Shown here: positions 25,977-35,053 of the stretch, piece after piece
How the letters are laid out: every line of letters starts with the position of its first letter
Position numbering within the stretch: position 1 is the first letter of the stretch
NCBI RefSeq assembly: GCF_030409525.1
Contig: NZ_JAUFQB010000052.1
Span: 1 to 35,612 of the forward strand
Source: Kaistella yonginensis
Lineage (GTDB): Bacteria > Bacteroidota > Bacteroidia > Flavobacteriales > Weeksellaceae
DNA length: 35,612 nt
Direction of reading: 5' to 3'
Position numbers and translations under genes: made by a program
The notes under the pieces: model-generated
Told to the model about the DNA's origin: nothing
Database searches by the model: none
What the model saw: the letters and a program-made list of their open reading frames with translations, nothing else

Positions 25977-26810
25977 CTATAATTTTTTGATTGCCAGCTC
26001 TTCTTCACGTTTTCTTTTCTCAACTTTTTTAAAGGTATATGCGCTCATAATGATACTGAATTCATACAATAAAAGCAGTGGAAAGGCTGCCATTAACATA
26101 CTCAAAACATCCGCAGGAGTAATAATTGCGGCAACGACCATAATCAAAACAATAGCATGACGACGATAGATTCGCATGAATTTAGGCGTTAAAATTCCTA
26201 TGGAAGTTAAAAAATATACAATCACCGGAAACAAGAAAATCACGCCCATTCCCAAAACGATTTGAAGGAAAAGGGTTGTATAATCACTTAAATCAAAAAG
26301 CTGTGTAATGGAATCTGAAACCTTAAACAATAACCCGAAATTTATAGCAAACGGAAGAATCAAAAAGTAACCGCACAGAATACCAGCAGCAAAAAGAATC
26401 CAAACGAAATTAATTAACCAAACGGAGTTTTTCCGTTCTTTGGGGTGAAGTGCTGGTGAAATAAATCGCCAAAGTTCCCAAACCAAATAAGGAAATGCAG
26501 CGACAATACCGCCAAAAATAGAGACCGCCATCATCACGTTAAATTGCTGAAATAACTTTTTTTGTTGCACTGCAAAATGACCGGGCAGTGTAATGCTGTC
26601 TTCGCCAATTAATTCTCTGGAAAAGTGGTTCACTACACGAAAAGTGAAAAAATCATTTCGTGTAGGTCCAAAGAAGATGTGATCCATAATCCAATTCACA
26701 TTGAATCCAACCACAATCGCACAAATTACAATCGCAATCATTGCGCGAATCAAGTGTGCTCTTAATTCTCCGATGTGTCCCCAAAAAGACATTTCTTTTA
26801 CGTCGCTCAC
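25977..26810 (-). CDS. tatC: Sec-independent protein translocase subunit TatC
   Basis: The 277-residue inner-membrane receptor for twin-arginine signal peptides. It shows six membrane segments and the N-terminal cytoplasmic motif MSFWGHIGELRAHLIRA (family form FxxHxxELRxR). FPYLVWELWRFISPALHPKE is the conserved first cytoplasmic loop, and FLFPVIVYFLTSIGILTP the later signature. tatA is not in this window. It lies 107 bases behind kdsD on the same strand with no clear promoter between, so the two may share a transcript. Confidence 0.93.
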   Translation of the reverse strand: MSDVKEMSFWGHIGELRAHLIRAMIAIVICAIVVGFNVNWIMDHIFFGPTRNDFFTFRVVNHFSRELIGEDSITLPGHFAVQQKKLFQQFNVMMAVSIFGGIVAAFPYLVWELWRFISPALHPKERKNSVWLINFVWILFAAGILCGYFLILPFAINFGLLFKVSDSITQLFDLSDYTTLFLQIVLGMGVIFLFPVIVYFLTSIGILTPKFMRIYRRHAIVLIMVVAAIITPADVLSMLMAAFPLLLLYEFSIIMSAYTFKKVEKRKREEELAIKKL

Positions 26811-26917
26811 GAAATTTTTATTTAAATATTTTTTCTGGTATTCTTACAAAAGCCAGGTGATTTTGAAGTTGCGAAATTAATTAAATATTAACAAAGAATC
26901 TTTAAATGAATGAGATT

Positions 26918-27877
26918 TTAATTTATTCCTTCGTCTAACAGGCGGTGAATATCAATGATTCCAAAGTATTTCCCATTATCAGTTACAATGAGCTGACCGA
27001 TGTTTTTATCTTTCAAAATTTGCATTGCTTCTTTTGCTAAAGCATTTTTATCCACACTTTTCGGGTTGATGCTCATGATATCTTTGGCGATAAATTTTGA
27101 TAAATCTTGGTCACTCAACAACATTCTACGCAAGTCACCATCCGTGATCACCCCAATTATTTCCTCGCCATAGGTCACCACTGTAATCCCATGTTTTGAA
27201 CTGCTCACTGAAATAATAATATCTCTCAAGTTTGCATTTTCAGGGACTTGGGGCTTTTGCGGTGATAGAAACTGTTCCACTTTTGCCGTAAGATTTTTAC
27301 CCAAACTGCCTCCTGGATGAAATTTCGCAAAATCAGTTTCTTTAAAACCGTTAAGCTCCATTAAGCAAACTGCCAAAGCATCACCCAAAGCCATCTGAAC
27401 GGTGGTAGAACTGGTAGGAGCCAACTTAATTGGGCAAGCTTCCTTTTCAACATGGGTGTTGAGAACCACTTCAGCAACTTCAGCAAGTTTGCTGTTTAAG
27501 TTGCCTGTCATTGCAATAAGACTGGAGGAATATTCTTTTAAAAAGGGAGCCAAAGTAACAATCTCTGGTGAGTTGCCAGAATTTGAAATGCATAAAACCA
27601 CATCAGTCTTTTGGATTACCCCCAAATCACCGTGAATTGCCTCGGACGCATGTAAGAATTGAGAGGGTGTGCCTGTGGAATTAAGCGTCGCAACTATTTT
27701 ATTTCCTACATGTGCAGACTTACCAATTCCTACGATGATGAGTTTTCCTTTCGCGGAATTAATGATTTCTACCGCCCGCAGAAACTGTTTGTCTAGACGG
27801 TTTTTAAGGAGCTCGAGCTCAGATATTTCAATTGATAAAGCATCTTTTGCAAGCTGTAGGATTTTTTGATTATTCAT
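26918..27877 (-). CDS. kdsD: Arabinose-5-phosphate isomerase, KdsD/KpsF family
   Basis: Converts ribulose-5-phosphate to arabinose-5-phosphate, the first step to Kdo for lipopolysaccharide. The 319-residue product has the family layout: SIS domain (about 35-170) with GIGKSAHVGNKIVATLNSTG and the HASEAIHGDLG signature, then two CBS domains (about 205-260 and 270-319), the second beginning IMSINPKSVDKNALAKEAMQ. It has a well-formed promoter upstream and is divergent from recQ. Confidence 0.92.
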   Translation of the reverse strand: MNNQKILQLAKDALSIEISELELLKNRLDKQFLRAVEIINSAKGKLIIVGIGKSAHVGNKIVATLNSTGTPSQFLHASEAIHGDLGVIQKTDVVLCISNSGNSPEIVTLAPFLKEYSSSLIAMTGNLNSKLAEVAEVVLNTHVEKEACPIKLAPTSSTTVQMALGDALAVCLMELNGFKETDFAKFHPGGSLGKNLTAKVEQFLSPQKPQVPENANLRDIIISVSSSKHGITVVTYGEEIIGVITDGDLRRMLLSDQDLSKFIAKDIMSINPKSVDKNALAKEAMQILKDKNIGQLIVTDNGKYFGIIDIHRLLDEGIN

Positions 27878-27971
27878 AAAATTAAAGGATCATTTTTTAA
27901 GGATTTCCACCAATTTAAAATATTGTACCGCATCTTTTTTTACATTATGGAAGAGAAATTCCTATAAAATA

Positions 27972-28000
27972 CAAAAATATTAAATGTGATTTTAATCAAA
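27972..28000 (-). promoter_or_regulatory. Promoter of kdsD
   Basis: The minus strand reads TTTG, 17 bases, then TATTTTTG, a textbook Bacteroidota promoter. The leader to the kdsD ATG would be about 90 bases. Confidence 0.65.
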
Positions 28001-28038
28001 ATTAAAGGCCATTGTTTTTAATTGTGATAATAATTATT

Positions 28039-28046
28039 TAACTTTG
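28039..28046 (+). promoter_or_regulatory. -7 element of recQ
   Basis: TAACTTTG matches TAnnTTTG. TTG triplets lie 14 and 24 bases upstream, neither at ideal distance. The leader to recQ would be about 115 bases. Confidence 0.45.
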
Positions 28047-28165
28047 ATTAATATGCAAATTTAGGAAAGAAATATCAGAACCTAACCTAAAATCCAAATT
28101 TTCAGGCAGCGTGAAGATGAAGATGTTCAACAAAAAATACTGCTACAAAAAATGTCAACAGAAAG

Positions 28166-30370
28166 ATGAATACAAAAAGCACCGATTTATCTAAAGAATT
28201 AAAGAAATATTTCGGTTTCTCAAAATTTAAAGGTCAGCAAGAAGAAATTATAAAGACCCTCATAAAGGGGGATGATGTTTTCGTTTTAATGCCAACCGGC
28301 GGAGGCAAATCCCTTTGCTATCAACTACCCGCATTAATATCAGATGGTACCGCAATCGTGGTTTCACCATTAATCGCCTTGATGAAAAATCAGGTCGACG
28401 CAATAAACGGGCTTTCCTCGGTGGAAGGAATTGCACATGTATTAAATTCTTCCCTTAATAAAACCCAAACCAAACAGGTATTTGATGACATCAAATCGGG
28501 TGTTACCAAATTACTATATGTTGCGCCTGAATCCTTGATTAAAGAGGAATACCAGGATTTTTTGCGGGATGTTGAAATATCTTTTGTCGCCATTGATGAA
28601 GCACACTGTATTTCAGAATGGGGCCATGATTTCCGTCCTGAATATAGAAACCTGAAATCCATTATCGATAAAATTGCGGATGTTCCCGTAATTGCCTTAA
28701 CCGCTACAGCAACACCGAAAGTGCAAGATGATATTCAGAAAACCTTGGGCATGAGCAATGCTTTGGTTTTTAAAGAGAGTTTTAATCGCCCGAACCTCTA
28801 TTATGAAGTAAGACCGAAAGTAAATATAGACCGCGAAATCGTAAAATTCATTAATTCTCATAAAGGGAAATCTGGAATTGTATACTGCCTGAGCCGCAGA
28901 AAGGTGGAGGAATTTGCACAGGTTTTACAAGTTAATGGTATTAATGCTTTGCCTTATCACGCAGGACTCGATCAAAAAACCAGGGTGATGAATCAGGATA
29001 AATTTCTGATGGAAGACGCAGATGTTATTGTCGCCACCATTGCCTTTGGAATGGGAATCGATAAACCAGATGTTCGTTTTGTGATCCATTATGATATTCC
29101 AAAATCACTGGAAAGTTACTACCAAGAAACCGGTCGTGCCGGTCGGGATGGAGGAGAAGGTCATTGTCTTGCTTTTTATGATCCGAAAGATATCGAAAAA
29201 TTAGAAAAATTTCTAGCGCAAAAACCTGTTTCTGAACGGGAAATAGGGTTGCAACTTTTAAATGAAGTGGTTGGGTATGTAGAGACTTCTATGAGCAGAC
29301 GTCAATATATATTGTATTATTTTGGAGAATTGTTTGATCCTGTAAGTGGTGATGGCGCGCTGATGTGTGATAACTCCGTAAATCCGCCTAAATTAAAAGA
29401 TGCTTCAAAGGAATTAAGATTGGTTCTTAAGCTAGTGAAGGAGCTGGAAGAGAAGTTTAAAACAAAAGATCTCATTTCAGTACTTCTCGGCAAAGAAAAC
29501 CCCGTGACCAAATCCTATAAATTAGAAAATAATAAACATTTTGGCATTGGTGAAAAAGAAACAGAAAATTTTTGGAAATCAATTATCCGACAAGCAACCG
29601 TACAGAATTTTCTTCAAAAAGATATTGAAACGTACGGTGTTTTAAAATTAACTGAAAAAGGCAACCAGGCACTTGCTACAAAATCTGATCAGGTGTTTTT
29701 TATTGCAGAAGACCGCCAGTACAATTTGGAGCAAACGAAAGCAGATTCCGACAAAGTGCAAACAGATTCAGTCGCCAGTTTGGATGAAGTGTTGTTTGCT
29801 CAGCTAAAAGACTTGCGAAAAAAAGTAGCAAAAAAGCAAAGCATTCCGCCCTATACGGTATTTATGGATCCGAGTTTGGAAGATATGACCGTGCAATATC
29901 CCGTAAATATTGATGAAATTGCAAAAATTTATGGTGTTGGTGAAGGTAAAGCAAAGAAATATGGAAAAGAATTTGCTGATTTTATTAAAAATTATGTTGA
30001 AGAGAATGAGATAGAAAGAACTCAGGATATGGTGATGAAAACAGTAGCCAATAAATCCAGTCACAAAGTTTTTATCATTCAGAGTACCGATAAAAAAATT
30101 GATTTAGAAGATATTGCAAAAGCCAAAAATATTTCAATGGATGAACTATTGAAAGAAATGGAACGGATTGTTTATCAAGGAACTAAATTGAATATCAACT
30201 ATTACATCGATGAAAATTTTGATGAAGATGTGGTAGAGGAATTTATGGAATTCATGGGTGAAAGTGAAAGTGATAGTATGAAAATTCTTTTGGCCGAATT
30301 TGGTGATGATTTGAGTGATGAAGAAGTGCGAATGTTGCGGATCAAGTTTATTTCAGATGTAGCGAATTAA
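28166..30370 (+). CDS. recQ: ATP-dependent DNA helicase RecQ
   Basis: A 3'-5' superfamily 2 helicase for recombination and fork repair. Walker A PTGGGKS is near residue 43-49, the DEAH box IDEAHCISEWGHDFRPEY near 143, and motif VI QETGRAGRDGGEG near 320. The 734-residue length fits Bacteroidota RecQ. A winged-helix RQC region follows at 370-520 and an HRDC domain near 560-610 (DPSLEDMTVQYPVNIDEIAK). The usual four zinc-binding Cys of the RQC are mostly lost: the region MSRRQYILYYFGELF to LMCDNSVNPP retains one Cys. The ATG at 28166 is at the usual distance from the helicase core. Confidence 0.94.
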   Translation: MNTKSTDLSKELKKYFGFSKFKGQQEEIIKTLIKGDDVFVLMPTGGGKSLCYQLPALISDGTAIVVSPLIALMKNQVDAINGLSSVEGIAHVLNSSLNKTQTKQVFDDIKSGVTKLLYVAPESLIKEEYQDFLRDVEISFVAIDEAHCISEWGHDFRPEYRNLKSIIDKIADVPVIALTATATPKVQDDIQKTLGMSNALVFKESFNRPNLYYEVRPKVNIDREIVKFINSHKGKSGIVYCLSRRKVEEFAQVLQVNGINALPYHAGLDQKTRVMNQDKFLMEDADVIVATIAFGMGIDKPDVRFVIHYDIPKSLESYYQETGRAGRDGGEGHCLAFYDPKDIEKLEKFLAQKPVSEREIGLQLLNEVVGYVETSMSRRQYILYYFGELFDPVSGDGALMCDNSVNPPKLKDASKELRLVLKLVKELEEKFKTKDLISVLLGKENPVTKSYKLENNKHFGIGEKETENFWKSIIRQATVQNFLQKDIETYGVLKLTEKGNQALATKSDQVFFIAEDRQYNLEQTKADSDKVQTDSVASLDEVLFAQLKDLRKKVAKKQSIPPYTVFMDPSLEDMTVQYPVNIDEIAKIYGVGEGKAKKYGKEFADFIKNYVEENEIERTQDMVMKTVANKSSHKVFIIQSTDKKIDLEDIAKAKNISMDELLKEMERIVYQGTKLNINYYIDENFDEDVVEEFMEFMGESESDSMKILLAEFGDDLSDEEVRMLRIKFISDVAN

Positions 30371-30381
30371 ATTAATTTGTT

Positions 30382-30624
30382 ATGCAGAATCCACTTTTAG
30401 AACTAAAATATGATTTGATGAAATGGATTTCTAATCTTGATGATTTGGAAGTTTTATCAGAATTAATGGAATTTAAAGAAAAAAATATTGATGCTGATTG
30501 TTTTGAAGAAAAGAACGTTGAAGCTGAACAATCTTTTGATGAGCAATTTGCTGCAGGAATGACTTCTGAAGAACTTTTAGAAAATATTTTTGCACATATT
30601 GATACTTTACCCTGGAAAAAATAA
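30382..30624 (+). CDS. Small acidic protein, antitoxin-like
   Basis: An 80-residue acidic product starting 12 bases after recQ stops. The N-terminal helix (LELKYDLMKWISNLDDLEVL) followed by a C-terminal FDEQFAAGMTSEELLENIFA and a PWKK end resembles the small antitoxins that accompany RelE-type toxins in Flavobacteriia. No toxin ORF follows; the next 100 bases end in a terminator. It may be an orphan antitoxin or an unrelated RecQ-linked protein. The resemblance is by eye only. Confidence 0.55.
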   Translation: MQNPLLELKYDLMKWISNLDDLEVLSELMEFKEKNIDADCFEEKNVEAEQSFDEQFAAGMTSEELLENIFAHIDTLPWKK

Positions 30625-30680
30625 CTTTTTTACAAAAAACCATTCGAACAATTTTTCAGAATTGATGTAAATTTCGCTTC

Positions 30681-30719
30681 ACTTTGTCAAAGTTAAAAAT
30701 CTTTGACAAAGTTTTTTTT
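30681..30719 (+). terminator. Strong rho-independent terminator after recQ unit
   Basis: A perfect 12-bp inverted repeat, ACTTTGTCAAAG/CTTTGACAAAGT, with an 8-base loop and a run of seven T residues. It ends eight bases before the next start codon at 30727. Confidence 0.88.
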
Positions 30720-30726
30720 AAAGTTT

Positions 30727-31803
30727 ATGAAAAAGAAAATCTCCATCATCTTCATCCTTCCTGATCTTGAAACTGGCGGTGCAGAAAGGATTGTTACCAC
30801 AATTGCCAATCATCTCGACCGTGAAAAATTTGATCCAAAAATTTTACTTTTGCGGAAAGAAGGCGGTTATTTGGATTTTTTAAAAGAGGATGTAGAAATT
30901 ATCGATATCAAAACACCTAGAATTCGCCATTCTTTACTTCCTATTTTAAAAGAAATTCGCAAAAGAAAACCAAATATTGTTTTCAGCGGTTTTGGCGAAG
31001 TGAACGCTTATTTGGCTTTATTTATCAAATTTTTTCCGAAAACCAAGTTTATTGCAAGAGAAACAAACGTGGTTTCTCAACACGTTACGAGAAAGGAGAT
31101 TCGGTTTTTCTACAAATTTTACAATAATTATCATAAAATCATTTGCCAAAGTGATGATATGCAAAATGATTTAATTGAAAGTTTTAAGATTAAAAAAGAG
31201 AAAATCGTTAAAATAAATAATCCTGTTGACTTTGAATTTATTGATGAAAAATTAGAAAATACAACAAAACCAGAATCTTTTTCTGATGATTATAAAAATG
31301 TTGTTGCTGTCGGAAATCTCTCTTTCAGAAAAGGTTTCGATAATTTGCTGAAAGTTTTTAGTCATTTTAAAAATGAAAAAATCAAACTTCATATTTTAGG
31401 AGATGGAAAAGATAAAGCGGTTTTACATCAATTAAAATTAGATTTAAAATTAGAAAATGTCATCTTCCACGGACAGCAAAAAAATCCGTATCAATTTTTA
31501 AAATTTGCAGATCTATTTGTACTTTCTTCCCGTTATGAAGGTTTTCCAAATGTTTTGTTAGAAGCAGGAGCGTGCGGAACTTATTCTTTGGCAAATAATT
31601 GTCCGGGTGGAATTAATGAAATTATCCAACCAAAAATAAATGGAGAAATTTCAGATATTGAAAATCACGAAGAATTTGCGGAAAAGTTAAGAATCATTTT
31701 GAATGCAGATTATGAAAAAGAAGAGATTAGAAATTCTATAAAATCTAGGTTTTCTAAAGAAATTATTTTGAAGAAATATGAAGATTTGCTAGGTGATATT
31801 TAA
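30727..31803 (+). CDS. Glycosyltransferase family 4 protein
   Basis: A 358-residue cytoplasmic or membrane-associated GT-B transferase, presumably adding a sugar to a surface polysaccharide or lipid. The N-terminal motif DLETGGAERIVTTIANHLD is the acceptor-side glycine-rich loop. The C-terminal domain begins VVAVGNLSFRKGFDNLLKVF and has the E-x7-E nucleotide-sugar motif in SRYEGFPNVLLEAGACG. Sugar and acceptor are unknown and no other glycan genes adjoin. The frame extends to a TTG at 30703 inside the terminator hairpin; the ATG at 30727 is preferred because it starts the first beta strand correctly (KKKISIIFILPD). Confidence 0.88.
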   Translation: MKKKISIIFILPDLETGGAERIVTTIANHLDREKFDPKILLLRKEGGYLDFLKEDVEIIDIKTPRIRHSLLPILKEIRKRKPNIVFSGFGEVNAYLALFIKFFPKTKFIARETNVVSQHVTRKEIRFFYKFYNNYHKIICQSDDMQNDLIESFKIKKEKIVKINNPVDFEFIDEKLENTTKPESFSDDYKNVVAVGNLSFRKGFDNLLKVFSHFKNEKIKLHILGDGKDKAVLHQLKLDLKLENVIFHGQQKNPYQFLKFADLFVLSSRYEGFPNVLLEAGACGTYSLANNCPGGINEIIQPKINGEISDIENHEEFAEKLRIILNADYEKEEIRNSIKSRFSKEIILKKYEDLLGDI

Positions 31804-32407
31804 TTAAGTTAGAGACTTCACTGCTGAAAAAAAAATTTTAAATCGTGCTTTTGTCATTCCGTAGGAATCTCAACGTGAGCAATTTGGCAACGCTAGATCG
31901 ACTTCGTAGAACAATTTCATTGTTTCCTGCGAAATGGCACTTACGAGTAAGTTGTTTTGATTTTTGCTTATTATTTTTTTGAATTTAATTCAATAGCGTC
32001 TGGCTTTAGCCCGATGTTTTTTGCGTGTAAAATTTGGCTTTAGCCGAAACTTATTTTAAATTTTGGCTAAAGCCAACTGAAAAATTATTATTTTAAACCT
32101 ATTGATATATTGTTATTCTTATACGCTTTTTCCTTTTTGAAATTTTGAATATTTTTAATAAAAAATTAGCAAATTTAAAATTCAATTACATCTCAAATTT
32201 CTAAATCATATTTTTAAAATGTTTATATAATTATAATATTTCGCAAAATCTATGATTCAAATCACAATCAAGTTTTCAAAAGTTGCAAACTTTTATCATT
32301 TTAAAAATATTTATTAAATTGATTATCAATATTTTAACCTAAAATATTTGTAAACTTTTTTTATCTGAATAAACTTCTGTACTTTTATTTCGTCAAAAAA
32401 TGAAAAT
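31804..32407. other. Gene-free 604-base stretch with palindromic repeats before nrdJ
   Basis: No credible ORF is seen. The left part (31850-31950) has short palindromes: ATTCC-GTA-GGAAT at 31856-31868 and ACAAT-TTC-ATTGT around 31912. The middle has the GGCTTTAGCC repeats. The right part is very AT-rich and holds the inverted repeat ATTGAT-T-ATCAAT (32318-32330) and a weak -7 candidate, TACTTTTA (32380-32387). No B12-box or other cobalamin riboswitch core was found although nrdJ follows. Confidence 0.7.
32002..32076. repeat. GGCTTTAGCC repeats forming a 12-bp inverted repeat
   Basis: GGCTTTAGCC occurs at 32002-32011 and 32036-32045, and inverted as GGCTAAAGCC at 32065-32074. TTGGCTTTAGCC and GGCTAAAGCCAA (32034-32045, 32065-32076) form a perfect 12-bp stem with a 19-base loop. 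It lacks a T run and is unlikely to be a terminator. This resembles a dispersed intergenic repeat family of Chryseobacterium-like genomes. Confidence 0.7.
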
Positions 32408-34960
32408 ATGGAAGCAACGCTCTTATCAAAAAAAACAAATACTTATACGTTCGATGATGCTTATCAATCTACTTTAAAATATTTTAAGGGAGATGATTTG
32501 GCTGCAAAAGTTTGGGTGAGTAAATATGCCTTAAAAGATTCAGACGGAAATATTTATGAGCAAAATCCAGATGATATGCACCGAAGGATCGCTTCTGAAA
32601 TCGGGAGAATTGAAGCGAAATATCCCAATTCGCTTTCAGAGCAAAAAGTTTTTGATCTCATCAAAAAATTCAAATACATCATTCCACAAGGAAGTCCGAT
32701 GACGGGAATTGGAAATAATTTCCAGATTGCATCGCTTTCAAACTGCTTTGTAATTGGCAGTGGAACGCAAAGCGATTCTTACGGAAGCATTATGAAAATT
32801 GATGAAGAGCAAGTGCAATTGATGAAACGTCGCGGTGGTGTTGGTCACGATTTGTCGCATATTCGTCCGAAAGGTTCTGCGGTGAAAAATTCTGCGCTCA
32901 CTTCCACAGGTTTGGTTCCGTTTATGGAAAGGTATTCCAATTCTACGCGGGAAGTTGCGCAAGATGGAAGACGCGGTGCTTTGATGCTTTCCGTTTCTGT
33001 AAATCATCCAGATTCTGAAGATTTTGTAGATGCAAAAATGGAGCAGGGAAAAATTACTGGAGCCAATATTTCGGTGAGAATTGACGATGATTTTATGAAA
33101 GCCGTCGTAGAAAAAGAAAATTACATTCAAAAATATCCGATTCACAGCAAAAATCCTAAATTTCAAAAAGAAATAAAAGCGACCGATCTTTGGGATAAAA
33201 TCATTCACAACGCGTGGAAATCTGCCGAACCGGGAATTCTTTTCTGGGATACCATAATTAATGAATCTTTGCCAGATTGTTATGCAGAATATGGCTACGA
33301 AACGGTTTCCACCAATCCGTGTGGCGAAATTCCGCTTTGTCCGTATGATTCTTGCCGACTTTTGGCGGTGAATCTTTTCTCTTATGTAGAAAATCCGTTT
33401 ACTAAAAAAGCGAAATTTAATTTTGAATTATTCAAAGAACACGTCGGTTACGCGCAAAGAATGATGGACGATATCATCGATTTGGAAATTGAAAAAATCG
33501 ATGCGATTCTTGAAAAAATTAAAACCGATCCGGAAGGTGAAGAAATAAAATTTACCGAACAAAATTTGTGGTTAAAAATTCGTCACAAAACCATCGAAGG
33601 TAGAAGAACTGGCGTTGGAATTACGGCAGAAGGCGATATGTTGGCTGCTCTTGGAATTCAATACGGAAGCAAAGAAGGTAACGAATTTTCTACTTTGGTT
33701 CACAAAAATTTGGCTTTGGCTGCCTATCGTTCGTCCGTAGAAATGGCGAAAGAAAGAGGTGCTTTTGCAATTTATGATGCCAAAAAAGAAGCGAAAAATC
33801 CATTTATTTTAAGATTGAAAGATGCCGATCCAGAACTTTTCCAGGATTTGCAGAAATATGGCAGAAGAAATATTGCTTTGCTCACGATTGCTCCAACTGG
33901 AAGCACTTCCTTGATGTCGCAAACTACGTCTGGAATTGAACCCGTTTTTCTTCCAGTTTATAAAAGACGTAGAAAAGTGAATCCAAATGATCAGGATATT
34001 CGTGTAGATTTTGTAGATGAAGTGGGCGATTCTTGGGAAGAATATTTGGTTTTTCACCACCGTTTCAAAGAGTGGATGGAAATCAACGGTATGGATTCCA
34101 ATAAAAATTATTCGCAAGAAGAAATCAATGATATTATTGAAAAATCTCCTTATTACAAAGCGACTTCCAATGATGTAGATTGGTTGAGCAAAGTAGAAAT
34201 GCAGGGTTCTATTCAAAAATGGGTGGATCATTCCATTTCTGTGACCATCAATATTCCAAATGATGCGACGGAAGAATTGGTGAATCAACTTTACATCAAA
34301 GCGTGGGAAGTGGGTTGCAAAGGCGTTACGGTTTATCGCGACGGTTCTCGTTCCGGTGTTTTGATTTCTGCCGATGAAAAAAAGGAGGAACAACCAGAAA
34401 TGATTACTTCGGTTTTCCCGACCAAAAGACCGCAGATTTTAACAGCAGATGTGGTTCGTTTTCAAAATAATAAAGAAAAATGGATTGCTTTTGTTGGCTT
34501 AATTGAAGGAAAACCTTACGAAATTTTCACAGGTTTAGCCGATGATGAAGAGGGGATTTTAATTCCACGTTGGGTAAATGAAGGTGTAATCATCAAAAAC
34601 CGCGACGAATCTGGAAAATCCCGTTATGATTTCCAATTCAAAAATCTGCGAGGTTACAAAACCACTATTGAAGGACTTTCCCACAAATTTAAACCAGAAT
34701 TTTGGAATTACGCCAAACTCATTTCTGGAACTTTACGTCACGGAATGCCGATTGAAAACGCCGTAGAATTGATCAACCGTTTAGAACTCGATTCCGAATC
34801 CATCAACAATTGGAAAGCCGGAGTTGCACGTGCTCTAAAACGCTACATCGCCGATGGAACCAACGCCGGCGGAAAATGTTCGAGTTGTGGCTCTGACCAG
34901 GTTGTTTATCAGGAAGGTTGCTTGACTTGTAAGAATTGTGGGAATAGTAAGTGTGGGTAG
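32408..34960 (+). CDS. nrdJ: Vitamin B12-dependent (class II) ribonucleoside-diphosphate reductase
   Basis: Makes deoxyribonucleotides with adenosylcobalamin as radical source and needs no oxygen or second subunit. The 850-residue chain has the NrdJ layout: an N-terminal domain, SNCFVIGSG with one active-site Cys (C113), MKRRGGVGHDLSHIRPKGSA, STNPCGEIPLCPYDSC with catalytic C305, and IAPTGSTSLMSQTTSGIEPV in the barrel. A C-terminal tail (about 820-850) carries CSSCG and CLTCKNCGNSKCG, a zinc-ribbon-like and redox-Cys segment. The ATG at 32408 follows the weak promoter and stands alone between two gene-free stretches. Confidence 0.95.
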   Translation: MEATLLSKKTNTYTFDDAYQSTLKYFKGDDLAAKVWVSKYALKDSDGNIYEQNPDDMHRRIASEIGRIEAKYPNSLSEQKVFDLIKKFKYIIPQGSPMTGIGNNFQIASLSNCFVIGSGTQSDSYGSIMKIDEEQVQLMKRRGGVGHDLSHIRPKGSAVKNSALTSTGLVPFMERYSNSTREVAQDGRRGALMLSVSVNHPDSEDFVDAKMEQGKITGANISVRIDDDFMKAVVEKENYIQKYPIHSKNPKFQKEIKATDLWDKIIHNAWKSAEPGILFWDTIINESLPDCYAEYGYETVSTNPCGEIPLCPYDSCRLLAVNLFSYVENPFTKKAKFNFELFKEHVGYAQRMMDDIIDLEIEKIDAILEKIKTDPEGEEIKFTEQNLWLKIRHKTIEGRRTGVGITAEGDMLAALGIQYGSKEGNEFSTLVHKNLALAAYRSSVEMAKERGAFAIYDAKKEAKNPFILRLKDADPELFQDLQKYGRRNIALLTIAPTGSTSLMSQTTSGIEPVFLPVYKRRRKVNPNDQDIRVDFVDEVGDSWEEYLVFHHRFKEWMEINGMDSNKNYSQEEINDIIEKSPYYKATSNDVDWLSKVEMQGSIQKWVDHSISVTINIPNDATEELVNQLYIKAWEVGCKGVTVYRDGSRSGVLISADEKKEEQPEMITSVFPTKRPQILTADVVRFQNNKEKWIAFVGLIEGKPYEIFTGLADDEEGILIPRWVNEGVIIKNRDESGKSRYDFQFKNLRGYKTTIEGLSHKFKPEFWNYAKLISGTLRHGMPIENAVELINRLELDSESINNWKAGVARALKRYIADGTNAGGKCSSCGSDQVVYQEGCLTCKNCGNSKCG

Positions 34961-34980
34961 AATAGTTTTTTATATGATTA

Positions 34981-35009
34981 AAGACGCAGTTTTTTCTACG
35001 TCTTTTTTT
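34981..35009 (+). terminator. Rho-independent terminator of nrdJ
   Basis: AAGACG(C)AG pairs with CT(A)CGTCTT around a T-rich loop, one internal mismatch, followed by a T run. It starts 20 bases after the stop codon. Confidence 0.75.
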
Positions 35010-35053
35010 GTCAAAATGATATTTGAAAAACTAAAACAGTTTATGGTTTTAAA

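Noticed and set aside
32100..32407. Cobalamin riboswitch upstream of nrdJ
   Set aside because: No B12-box (GCCACTG-like) or conserved riboswitch core was found; the region is nearly pure A+T.
32738..33208. Minus-strand ORF (156 codons) inside nrdJ
   Set aside because: Antisense shadow of the NrdJ core; no promoter or plausible protein motifs.
33809..34393. Long minus-strand ORF (194 codons) inside nrdJ
   Set aside because: It is the antisense shadow of a well-defined gene, with a composition rich in Ile, Phe and Arg as expected from a reversed AT-rich coding strand.
1126..34960. Functional link between the BtuF-like lipoprotein and B12-dependent NrdJ
   Set aside because: The genes are 30 kb apart with unrelated genes between, and the ligand of the lipoprotein is unknown.
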